From Pavlovales sp. CCMP2436 (Eukaryota > Haptophyta > Pavlovophyceae > Pavlovales), in contig MU631542.1 in NCBI GenBank assembly GCA_026770615.1, positions 196,534 through 212,557 on the forward strand: a stretch of DNA of 16,024 nucleotides, read 5' to 3'. How positions within the stretch are numbered: position 1 is the first letter of the stretch; every line of letters starts with the position of its first letter. This document shows positions 1 to 16,024 of the stretch, one piece after another. Below the pieces are notes generated by a model. The model saw only the letters and a program-made list of their open reading frames with translations, ran no database searches and was not told where the DNA came from. The position numbers and the translations under genes were made by a program.

Positions 1-85
1 TGGGCGACGCAGCGCTCAGACCAGCACAACATTCAGAACAGTCAGACGCCAGCTTGAATCCCTGTCATAAATATATACATACCAG
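1..85 (+). mobile_element. Truncated LINE-like 3' end, copy 1 (cut by window edge)
   Basis: The first bases match the 3' part of the element at 4718-4850 and, reversed, 7222-7343. All three run through GCGCTCAGACCAGCAC and CGCCAGCTTGAATCCCT into an AT-rich tail (ATAAATATATAC). Only the 3' untranslated end is present here; the left part is outside the window. It is non-coding in itself. The retrotransposon assignment rests on copy 2, where the repeat follows an ORF fragment. Confidence 0.6.
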
Positions 86-569
86 AATGCCGTGACATAA
101 TCGCCGGTTGGGTTTATTCGAATAATTTTTTTCCATCAGTCAGTATGGCGTTGCTGAATGGTGGCAAGGCTTTGGTTTCGAGGGTACTGCAGGCGTGGGC
201 GGCAGAGAGCGGGCGGCGGCAGCCGCAACGGAGACGGGGTAATGACGACGGCGGCGAAGGCGACAGTGGCAATGACATGGGCGTGATTGACAACTCAACG
301 ATGTTATTTTTGTCAGTGATGGCTCTTCAGCGAACGCGCTTTAGGTACCTGCTGGCACGGTGGATTCACCTTTCGGAGTAAGTGACGTCGTTATGAACCG
401 ACGATGACGGAGCAGCTGTGACGGAGTCTCGAGCGGAATAAATTATATATAAATATCCGGACCCGGCCCCCTGCCGGCGCTCAAGTTCCATACCGCCCAG
501 GATGGTGAGGCCCATAGAGTGCCTTCCGCAAGTTTGCATTATTTCTGTACCTTTAGCGCGGAGTCAGCC
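86..569. other. No recognisable gene
   Basis: A 78-codon plus-strand reading frame at 145-381 is arginine- and glycine-rich at its start and resembles no family I know. It ends over a donor-like GTAAGT at 378. A TATATATAAATA stretch occurs near 445. Nothing here supports a gene call. Confidence 0.4.
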
Positions 570-874
570 AAGGGCATTAGGCGCGCCTAGTCCGGCATTA
601 TACGTGGCATCAAGACGTGCGTGAAGCGTGGCAGTGGATGGGCCAGTGCCACGAAGCGTGGATGGACCAGGCGCTCGACGGTCGTCGCGCCATCATTCGA
701 AGGATGCAGACTATGTACAGCCTTCACGCATCACTACCCCCTTTAAAGCGTAATACCAGTTCGCATGTCAAGGGCATCGCTCAGTCCGGCATTATACGCA
801 GCATCAAGACGTGCGTGAAGTGTGGCGGTGGATGGGCCAGTGCCATGGACCAGGCGCTCGACGCTCGTCGCGCC
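570..874 (+). repeat. Direct duplication, two copies about 200 bp apart
   Basis: Copy 1 (570-691) and copy 2 (770-874) share AGGGCAT, TCCGGCATTATACG, CATCAAGACGTGCGTGAAG, TGGATGGGCCAGTGCCA and GGACCAGGCGCTCGACG. Copy 1 carries an extra 10 bases (CGAAGCGTGG) after the shared GCCA. The difference is not a multiple of three, so the unit is not kept as a coding repeat. Both copies lie just downstream, on the minus strand, of the Helitron-like remnant and may belong to that element. Confidence 0.7.
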
Positions 875-969
875 ACCGCGCGTGAGGCACGACGACGAGG
901 TTGGTGGTGGGAGCGCTCGCTCTTTACGATGATCCCGCTCCTCGTCGAGCGGGGGGAGGCGACGCACGT

Positions 970-1380
970 GGTCGCCACGGAAAGCAAGTCCTGGACGATG
1001 GGGTTGACCGACTTGAGCTCCTTCTGAAGATCGCGGAGCAGCTCGGCCGCGCGCTGGTACGCCGCAGCGTCGCTGCGGCTCAGCAACGCGGTGCACCCGG
1101 TGAACAGGTGACCGAGACGGACGGCGACCTCGCACTCAGCGCTCGTAAATCTGCGCGAATCTGGGCGACTCCCCCGCCTCGACGTGCAAGCCGCCGACCT
1201 AGCCTCGACTGCACCCGGCACAATGAGGCTCGGCCGCCAAATGCCCAACACTTGGATGGGCAGCTGCGGTATGGCGGAGCCGAAAGCCAGCGCGTTGTTG
1301 AAGGCGCACGAGCTCGCCTTGAAGAGCTTGGACTGCGGATGGGTACCGTCGAAGAGCGACTTGATGACGGGCGGCGGCAC
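970..1380 (-). pseudogene. Helitron-like N-terminal domain remnant, frameshifted
   Basis: On the minus strand from about 1380 one frame reads LFKASSCAFNNALAFGSA, close to the (I/R)xYNxALAFxS start of the Helitron_like_N domain of rolling-circle transposases. It continues PIQVLG..RPSLIVPG, comparable with the G.GPxxFxIHG segment. The next conserved block (LHxxxGExPRFAQxYxxD) appears in a different frame at 1142-1203 as HVEAGESPRFAQIYE. The following block, LLRDLQKELKSVNPIVQDLL (LxxLQxxLxxxNPYVxxF in the family), is back in the first frame at about 985-1045. The three blocks are in family order but need two frame changes, so this is a broken copy. The HUH nuclease and helicase domains are not seen. 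Family assignment is from remembered consensus; no search was run. Confidence 0.6.
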
Positions 1381-1465
1381 AGGCCATCCTCAAGCGCAAT
1401 GAGCGAGCGGCACGCCCGGCCGGCCGCGGTGAGGCACGCAGACGGCTCGGTAGCGTGGACGGCGC

Positions 1466-1590
1466 ACCGACGGCTCGTCCGCGCCCGCTCGACGAGGAGC
1501 AAGACCGCGCGCGAGGAGCAAGCGGCTCACGCGGCCCAGGCTCGCACGGACGCCTCGTCCGCGCCCTCTCGACGAGGAGCAAGACGCGCA
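1466..1590 (+). repeat. Two-copy tandem duplication, period 80
   Basis: The segment CTCGTCCGCGCCC followed by CTCGACGAGGAGCAAGAC occurs at 1466-1510 and again at 1546-1590 with few substitutions. The sequence is GC-rich and gives long arginine-rich reading frames on both strands. I regard those frames as compositional. Confidence 0.7.
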
Positions 1591-1599
1591 CGATGAGGG

Positions 1600-2450
1600 C
1601 GCGGTTCACCCCGCACGGTCCAGGGTCACGCGGCCCGCCGTGGGCTGAATCGAGACGACGAGCAGGACCGCCGCGAGCTCCGGTTTGAAATTGAAATTAG
1701 GTGGGCCGTGCTCGCTGAGCCACCGAATTTGAAAAAAATGCAACGCTATAAGAGAGGCACGCGCTCACGCACGCTTCGGCCGAGGAGAAGGCCGCCGATG
1801 CGGACGCGACCAAGCCGGGGGTCGGCGCTGGAGGGGTTGCCTTCGCGCAAGCCAGGGCGCGGCTCGGCTCCTATGCCACCACCTCCCTGCCTTCATTGCA
1901 GTATGAATGTTAATTTCGTATGCGCGCGCGTTTTTGTGATTCGTGGCTCTGCCATCTGCGTTCTTTAAGTCTTAGAACGTCACAGACCGGCGTCGGGGAC
2001 CTTCGGTCGACGCACACGCTTGCAGCAAGGACCAAGTTCCAGCCTCCCTAGGCACAACGCCGGCGCCGCAATGAGCGCCGTAAAACCCATAAATTTTAGT
2101 TCAATCACTTTAAGTTAGTTTCATGAATTTACAAAAGTTTGCCCCTAGTGAAACTGAAAGTTTTCGTTTTTTTCGTCATCAGGTCATCATTACTATTAGC
2201 TTGATCGTTAGTCGAGTCTTCTTGCAGATGGCGTGCTAGCTAGCGCGTACCTGCTCTCGTCCTAACTCCTAAACTAGAAACGCCGGCCGCGCGAGGGAGG
2301 AGACGCATACCTGAATGGCCCGGTGTCCCAAACTCCAAAAAAAAACATGGACCTGTTGGATTTCACGATCGGGCATAGCCATATGAAGCCGCGCACACTG
2401 ACCCGTGACCGCTGCTCCGCCTGCTCGAGGTCGCTACTCTTGATCTTCTA
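1600..2450. other. No recognisable gene
   Basis: The region grades from GC-rich (1600-1900) to AT-rich (2080-2200). The only long frame (1708-1968, plus) is arginine/proline-rich and resembles nothing known. The short string AGTCTTCTTGCAG occurs at about 2215 and again at about 2605, and a CGGCCGCGCGAGGG string at about 2285 and 2466. This hints at an old duplication here, but it is too diverged to delimit. Confidence 0.35.
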
Positions 2451-2688
2451 GCCGTGAACCCTCGGCGGCCGCGCGAGGGCGTTTTCATCCTTAACTCTCG
2501 AATTCACTGTCAGCCACCGCCCGCTGAGACCGGGTTCGCCGCTCCGCTGCTCGAGGTTGAGAAAGAGTGCACGACGCGATGCATCTGAATTGAACTGTCG
2601 TTCAGTCTTCTTGCAGTAGGCCTGCGCCCGCCAGCCGCGCAGGCTGGCCAGCGCGGAGGCTGGCCAGCGGTGGGCTCGCGCGCACGGC

Positions 2689-2880
2689 TTACCTGCGGCC
2701 ACCGTAGTCACTATCGCGATCGCCACCACCGCCACCGCGGTCGCCACCGTAGCCACCACCGCCACCGCGGTCCCCGCCGTAGCCACCGCCGCCGCCGCGG
2801 TCACCGCCGTAGCCACCACCGCCGCCACGGTCGCCGCCGTAGCCACCACCGCCGCCGTAGCCACCGCCACCGCCGTAGCC

Positions 2881-2913
<33 letters not shown>

Positions 2914-3036
2914 ACGCGGGCCGCCGCTGCCCGCGGGCGGGCGGCCACGCGGTGGACGGACCGGGCCTGAACTTGAACTGCGAAGGTCGGGGCGGTCATG
3001 ATCATCACCGTCCTCCTCCTCGCCGCGGCCGCGCAT
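2689..3036 (-). CDS. Glycine-rich RGG/GGY-repeat protein (possible first coding exon)
   Basis: A 115-residue minus-strand frame from ATG at 3036. It starts MRGRGEEEDGDDHDRPD (acidic), passes through an Arg/Pro-rich stretch (PPRGRPPAG), then is almost wholly GGGGGYGG and GGDRGGGGGYGG repeats, ending DSDYGGRR. Such tails occur in glycine-rich RNA-binding proteins, DEAD-box helicases and hnRNP-type proteins and usually bind RNA or drive condensation. No RRM, cold-shock or helicase domain is present here. The frame stops at a TAA that overlaps a good splice donor (CGCAG/GTAAGC at 2692), so the protein may continue in an exon at lower coordinates that I could not identify. The opposite strand of this repeat gives a His/Arg-rich frame that I treat as a shadow. 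ATG choice: in-frame ATGs further up add only low-complexity sequence. Confidence 0.5.
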
Positions 3037-3221
3037 GGTCACATCGCGGTGACCATGCGGGCCCGATTCAGCGCCGTGGCGGGCCTTGCGCGCCCGGGCA
3101 CGCGAGCGCCTTCTCCGCCGCCGGTGGCCAGCGTTTGTCGCGCGCGAAGCTGCCGACGCTGCTGGCGACGGCCCCGGCCTCCGTGTGGCGCTTGCGCAGC
3201 CAGAGCAAGTCGCTGCTGACG
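3037..3221. promoter_or_regulatory. Intergenic region between divergent genes
   Basis: About 185 bp separates the proposed ATG of the glycine-rich gene (minus) from the proposed ATG of the neighbouring plus-strand gene. The segment is GC-rich, has no TATA-like string, and would hold both 5' leaders and a shared promoter if both start codons are right. This is inference from gene orientation only. Confidence 0.3.
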
Positions 3222-5132
3222 ATGAGCACAGGTGGGTCTCGACTCTGGCTGTTGTGCGCAAATGGTACACTCCATTTGAGTCTCAAACTGACCTCGCGCA
3301 CGCGCTCCCATTGCCGTCCCATTTGCAGCGAACTGGCCGCCGAAGTTGTTGCAGTATCTGCCCGACGTTGTGCCGAAGGAGGTGGTCATCGAGCTTCTCG
3401 AGGAGATGCACGTCAACGCCGAGAAGACCACGAATCAGGTGCTTAAGACCACGCAGCAGGCGCTCGAGGACTCGCGTCGTGGCATCATTGATGATCGTGA
3501 GAAAGCCGATCTTGGTATCGCCATGGCAAAGAAGGCAACGCAAGAGTTGGCTATGAAGCTGGCAAACTACCAGGCGCAGCTTGAACCGCGCATCATGATA
3601 GAAATCCTTTTCGAAGAAATGCTGGCTTTAGGCCTTGGCATAGACGATGCTATGCACAACCAGATTCCGAGGATGACGATGCTGTACAAACACGTGGTCG
3701 AGGACAACAAGCTCACAGCGCGCGCGCAGGCTGCGCTCGAAGACCTAAACGGCACAAAGAGCACCAAGGTGAGCACGCATGCCCTGTCCTTTTTTTCATA
3801 CTAGTTCTTATAACGTCCCCCGACTTGCAGCCCGAAGGCGTACGGGCATGACATGTCCGCCCTGCGCTTGCCCACAAACCCTTTACCCCCCCCCCCCTAC
3901 CTGCAGGTCGTCCTGGACTACCTCCTGAGCTTGAACAACCGCATATGCGACACTCCTCACAATGGTCCAGCTATCCCTGGCATTGGCTTTCGGCTTGGCG
4001 GCCATATCTCGCCAAGTCTGGTGGTTGCGGTGAATGCTGACGAGCTATTGCAGCGAGCTGCAGGGAACGTTGCGTTTGGTGGGCATGATGTTATCTACTT
4101 GGACCGCAAATTTGCTGAGTCGCACAAACTCGTCTACAGCAGGACGCCTCCTTGCGCTCGCTGGGAGCGTATACGCCCCACCGCCAATGTTACCTCTTGG
4201 GCAGATGACAACGAGTCTCGCCTGCCTTGAGGAGCCGACAAGATTCGTCGTCATCGAAACACCGCCGCCAGCCAGAATTCCCTGCACTACACAATTCAGC
4301 CATCGAGTCAGGTTCCAGTCTTCATTTCAATGTAACTTTACATGTCCATATGTGAATTCATAGTTTGTATATATATATATATACATAACATATATAGTCA
4401 TCGGCACTTTTGGTGAGGTCAGCGCCGACACGCACTCGCTCGTCAAAGAAATCGCGGCGCAGGGAGGCCGCAAGATGTACGCGCTGATGGGCGTGAGTCC
4501 GATGGAGGCGACCGCGCGCATCAAGAAGCAGCTCATCGACACGATCGCCGATCGGTACGATCGCGGCACGCGGCCATGCGCAGTTGCTGCTCGCGCGCTT
4601 GAGCGCGCTGGCCCCAATCGCTGTCCAGCGTGGGAACACGACAAACAGCAACCAGCAGATCATCTCCCTAAACGCCCTTGCCCGGGCACACTACCGGAGA
4701 TCCATCGGCACGCGCGGTGGCGCCCAAGCCAGCGCAGCCGACTAAGGCACGCAGCAGGCAATGGGCGACGCAGCGCTCAGACCAGCACACCATTCAGAAC
4801 AGTCAGACGCCAGCTTGAATCCCTATTATAAATGTAGAGCCTCACCACTGATGATTGTCTTGATATAGCAGGAGTCTTGGAAGATATCCATTTCGTATTC
4901 GCGCCTTTTTATGAAGATCCCGCTCAACCGTTTTTGTAAGTGAAGTTCTAAATTACAGTTACAGACGCCCACCCACGATGAGAGAAGGCGACGAGGATGT
5001 CGTTTTGCGGCACCCGGCCTCAGTGCTCACAAGGGTGGGATCGAGATCACTCGCATCATGCTCTGCAACGCTAGCTTTGAAGCGGGCGTGCAGTTCCACG
5101 CGGCGGGCAGTACCAGCATGCAGCAGCGTTAG
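3222..5132 (+). CDS. Unrecognised protein, five-exon model, about 294 residues
   Basis: Proposed exons: 3222-3231, 3329-3768, 3907-4168, 4872-4935 and 5024-5132 (stop TAG). All junctions are GT-AG and the frame is kept throughout: phase 1, 0, 1, 2. The second exon is the solid part: a 146-codon open frame, charged and helical, starting NWPPKLLQYLPDVVPKEVV. It contains heptad-like stretches (NQVLKTTQQALEDSRRG and KATQELAMKLANYQAQLEPR) that look like coiled coil. The third exon gives VVLDYLLSLNNR...GFRLGGHISPSLVVAVNADE and GGHDVIYLDRKF. Exons 4 and 5 read VLEDIHFVFAPFYEDPAQPF and GGIEITRIMLCNASFEAGVQ...SMQQR. I do not recognise the family and assign no function. The start (MST, a 10-nt first coding exon) and the link from exon 3 to exon 4 across a retroelement-filled intron are the weak points. 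Confidence 0.45.
3329..3768 (+). CDS. Exon 2 of the unrecognised gene (coiled-coil-like)
   Basis: The acceptor is CCCATTTGCAG at 3328 and the donor is AAG/GTGAGC at 3769. The 440 nt stay open only in this frame and show ordinary mixed amino-acid composition, unlike the low-complexity frames around them. Residues are rich in Glu, Lys, Ala, Leu and Gln, which suggests a mostly helical domain. No catalytic motif stands out. Confidence 0.6.
3802..3852 (+). repeat. Dispersed intronic repeat P, full copy 1
   Basis: Reads AGTTCTTATAACGTCCCCCG, then ACTTGCAGCCCGAAGGCG, then TACGGGCATGAC. It lies inside the 138-nt intron 3769-3906 of the unrecognised gene. The same roughly 50-bp unit is found at 14829-14886 (plus) and reversed at 11276-11325, both inside transporter introns. 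It carries its own acceptor-like CGACTTGCAG and a CCCG...CGGG dyad. Confidence 0.8.
3907..4168 (+). CDS. Exon 3 of the unrecognised gene
   Basis: The acceptor is a poly-C tract plus TACCTGCAG at 3906, in phase 0 with the upstream donor. The frame is open to 4230, but a donor GAGC/GTATAC at 4169 leaves one base, which fits the phase of the exon at 4872. The donor is not strong, and readthrough to the TGA at about 4228 is the alternative 3' end. Confidence 0.5.
4253..4290 (+). mobile_element. Short LINE-like 3' end fragment
   Basis: GAAACACCGCCGCCAGCCAGAATTCCCT resembles 8579-8606 (GAAACACCGCCAGCCAGAAC) in the second subfamily of retroelement 3' ends. Only about 30 bp are shared, so this is a minor relic in the intron 4169-4871. 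Confidence 0.4.
4397..4850 (+). mobile_element. 5'-truncated non-LTR retrotransposon: C-terminal ORF end plus 3' UTR (copy 2)
   Basis: The frame from 4398 reads VIGTFGEVSADTHSLVKEIA, then ARIKKQLIDTIADRYDR. After skipping one base near 4565 it continues in another frame as HAQLLLARLSALAPIAVQRGN...LNALARAHYRRSIG to TAA at 4742. A P-F-V/I-x-T-x-G-E segment followed some 60 residues later by L-A/S-V-x-L-Q-R-G-N is what I recall from the C-terminal end of many algal and protist non-LTR reverse-transcriptase ORFs. The sequence after the stop (to about 4850) is the part repeated at 1-85 and 7222-7343. The 1-base frame break marks a dead copy. It lies in, or ends, the unrecognised gene's last long intron. 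RT motifs themselves are absent. Confidence 0.5.
4872..4935 (+). CDS. Probable exon 4 of the unrecognised gene
   Basis: Bounded by GATATAGCAG (4871) and GTAAGTG (4936). In the phase required by both neighbours it reads VLEDIHFVFAPFYEDPAQPF, a mixed protein-like composition. One of the other two frames contains a stop. Confidence 0.4.
5024..5132 (+). CDS. Probable terminal exon of the unrecognised gene
   Basis: The acceptor CCGGCCTCAG at 5023 matches the phase left by exon 4 (TT/T). It reads AHKGGIEITRIMLCNASFEA, then GVQFHAAGSTSMQQR and TAG at 5130. The segment is a GC-rich island in AT-rich surroundings. An alternative acceptor (TTACAG, 4964) lengthens it in the same frame but breaks the phase with exon 4. 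Confidence 0.4.
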
Positions 5133-5584
5133 CTCTCGGTTCTGAAAGCAATGCAACGACGAATTGTTTTCCTCCTTCCATGGTACTGCCGGTACATAAG
5201 TATAGGAGCGTGATGTGTCTATGATGTTTGGTTGTTTGCCTTAAAAGCGTGGACTAAAAAATCAACTGAGCGGGCCGTTCCATTCACTCGCCAGCCGAGT
5301 GAGCGGTGGGTGAAGGGAGCGGAGGAGAAGTTGGAGGGTGGAGGGGGCGGCGTCGAAGTGAATGAGACGCGACGCCGTTTTAAAAACGGGCGCCGAAGTT
5401 TGCCTTCGGACGCAGGGAACCAGACGGGTGGACGGGGCCTCTCACCCGGTTCGTGGGTGGGCCGCTCACAGACTTGATCGACTCGCAGAGACGGCTCACC
5501 GCCGGTATCCCACCCACGACCAAGCACTGACAGCCAGTCCAGCGCCGAGTCTCAGATAAGGCCAGGCGCCGAGCGCCCCGGCAA
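5133..5584 (+). other. Upstream region of the transporter gene
   Basis: No gene is seen here. The stretch should contain the transporter promoter and 5' leader. A weak TATA-like ATAAGTATAGG lies at about 5195. From 5280 it becomes purine-rich (GGAGGAG, GGTGGAGGGGGCGG). In-frame stops precede the ATG at 5585. Confidence 0.3.
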
Positions 5585-15718
<10,134 letters not shown>

Positions 15719-15763
15719 GTACGGCCAAGGGAGTGAAGGAAGGGAGGGGGGATCCTAAGGCCC

Positions 15764-15935
15764 CCAGACTCTGCTCGGAGACGGATATCCGCTACCATTC
15801 CCAGACTCTGCTCGGTAAATCTTAAGGCCCCGATCAAGGGTGTACTCTGCTTGCCAGCCCTTACACCCTTGCCCCCATGTTCTGCTCGGTAGATCTTAAG
15901 GCCCCCATGCTCTGCTTGGAGATCTTCCCCTCGGC
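15764..15935 (+). repeat. Five partial copies of the exon 14 3' edge
   Basis: Variants of ACTCTGCTCGGAGATCTTCC (exon 15693-15712) occur at 15768-15782, 15804-15822, 15842-15852, 15879-15896 and 15908-15934. The last keeps GGAGATCTTCCCCTCGG but lacks the GT. CTTAAGGCCCC recurs between them. Confidence 0.8.
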
Positions 15936-15938
15936 AAG

Positions 15939-15972
15939 ATTTATTCGAAAAAGGCATTTATTCGAAAAAGGC
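15939..15972 (+). repeat. Two-copy 17-bp tandem repeat
   Basis: ATTTATTCGAAAAAGGC occurs twice in a row. No coding signal follows to the window end; the last 40 bases include a reversed partial repeat P and a poly-C run. Confidence 0.9.
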
Positions 15973-16024
15973 AATTCTACTCCAGCCGGGGGACGTTAAA
16001 AGAACTGTATCAACCCCCCCCCCT

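Noticed and set aside
145..381. 78-residue plus-strand frame ending over GTAAGT
   Set aside because: No recognisable domain, Arg/Gly-rich start, no partner exon identified; could be chance in GC-rich sequence.
1466..1590. Possible direct-repeat array of CRISPR type
   Set aside because: Only two long imperfect units, no spacers of regular length, eukaryotic context.
2998..3219. Frame starting with a signal-peptide-like hydrophobic stretch (MIITVLLLAAAAHG)
   Set aside because: Overlaps the antisense of the glycine-rich frame, turns Arg/Cys-rich immediately after, and has no downstream support.
2670..3446. 258-residue His/Arg-rich plus-strand frame
   Set aside because: It is the antisense of the GGY/RGG repeat and then runs across an exon boundary in another frame; compositional shadow.
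4475..4831. 118-residue frame as the last exon of the unrecognised gene
   Set aside because: Its second half is in the wrong frame: the neighbouring frame gives better protein, the region ends in a dispersed repeat, and the motifs suggest a dead retroelement ORF. The phase would have allowed it, so it stays a weak alternative.
15719..15736. Stop codon after SEIFPSVRPRE as the true C-terminus
   Set aside because: Would remove TM11-12 that all sugar porters have, and a donor-like GTACGG sits exactly where the family alignment breaks.

Overview
This is nuclear DNA of a eukaryote, most likely a microbial alga or other protist. The evidence is genes split into many short GC-rich exons by canonical GT-AG introns, very AT-rich or microsatellite-filled introns, a fragment of a non-LTR retrotransposon ORF, and a Helitron-like remnant. 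The lineage cannot be named from the sequence alone. No bacterial operon, tRNA, rRNA or CRISPR array was seen.

Layout. 1-85: a truncated retrotransposon 3' end. 570-874: a duplicated GC-rich segment. 970-1380 (minus): a frameshifted Helitron-like N-terminal domain. 1400-2450: little of note apart from an 80-bp-period duplication. 2689-3036 (minus): a small glycine-rich RGG/GGY protein. 3222-5132 (plus): an unrecognised protein gene, probably five exons, diverging from the glycine-rich gene. One of its introns (4169-4871) holds a 5'-truncated LINE-like fragment. 5585 to beyond the right part of the window (plus): a sugar-porter-family MFS transporter. I resolve 14 exons in frame (569 residues) up to the SEIFPS motif at 15718. 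TM11, TM12 and the C-terminus lie outside the window.

The most unusual structure is in the transporter introns. Most of them hold one to five partial, decaying copies of the adjoining exon edge: the last or first 10-40 exon bases plus the splice site. Two copies (exon 2 at 7111-7146, exon 6 at 10615-10653) differ from the functional exon only at synonymous positions. This suggests either unannotated alternative exons or a process that repeatedly duplicates exon-intron junctions and enlarges introns.

Overlaid on this are several short dispersed repeat families. One, about 50 bp with the core CGACTTGCAGCCCGAA, sits inside introns of two unrelated genes and in both orientations, which resembles an introner or MITE. 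Two other families abut the 3' splice sites of introns 5 and 11. The transporter also has a roughly 200-residue N-terminal extension built of three ~50-residue repeats that are not part of the MFS fold.
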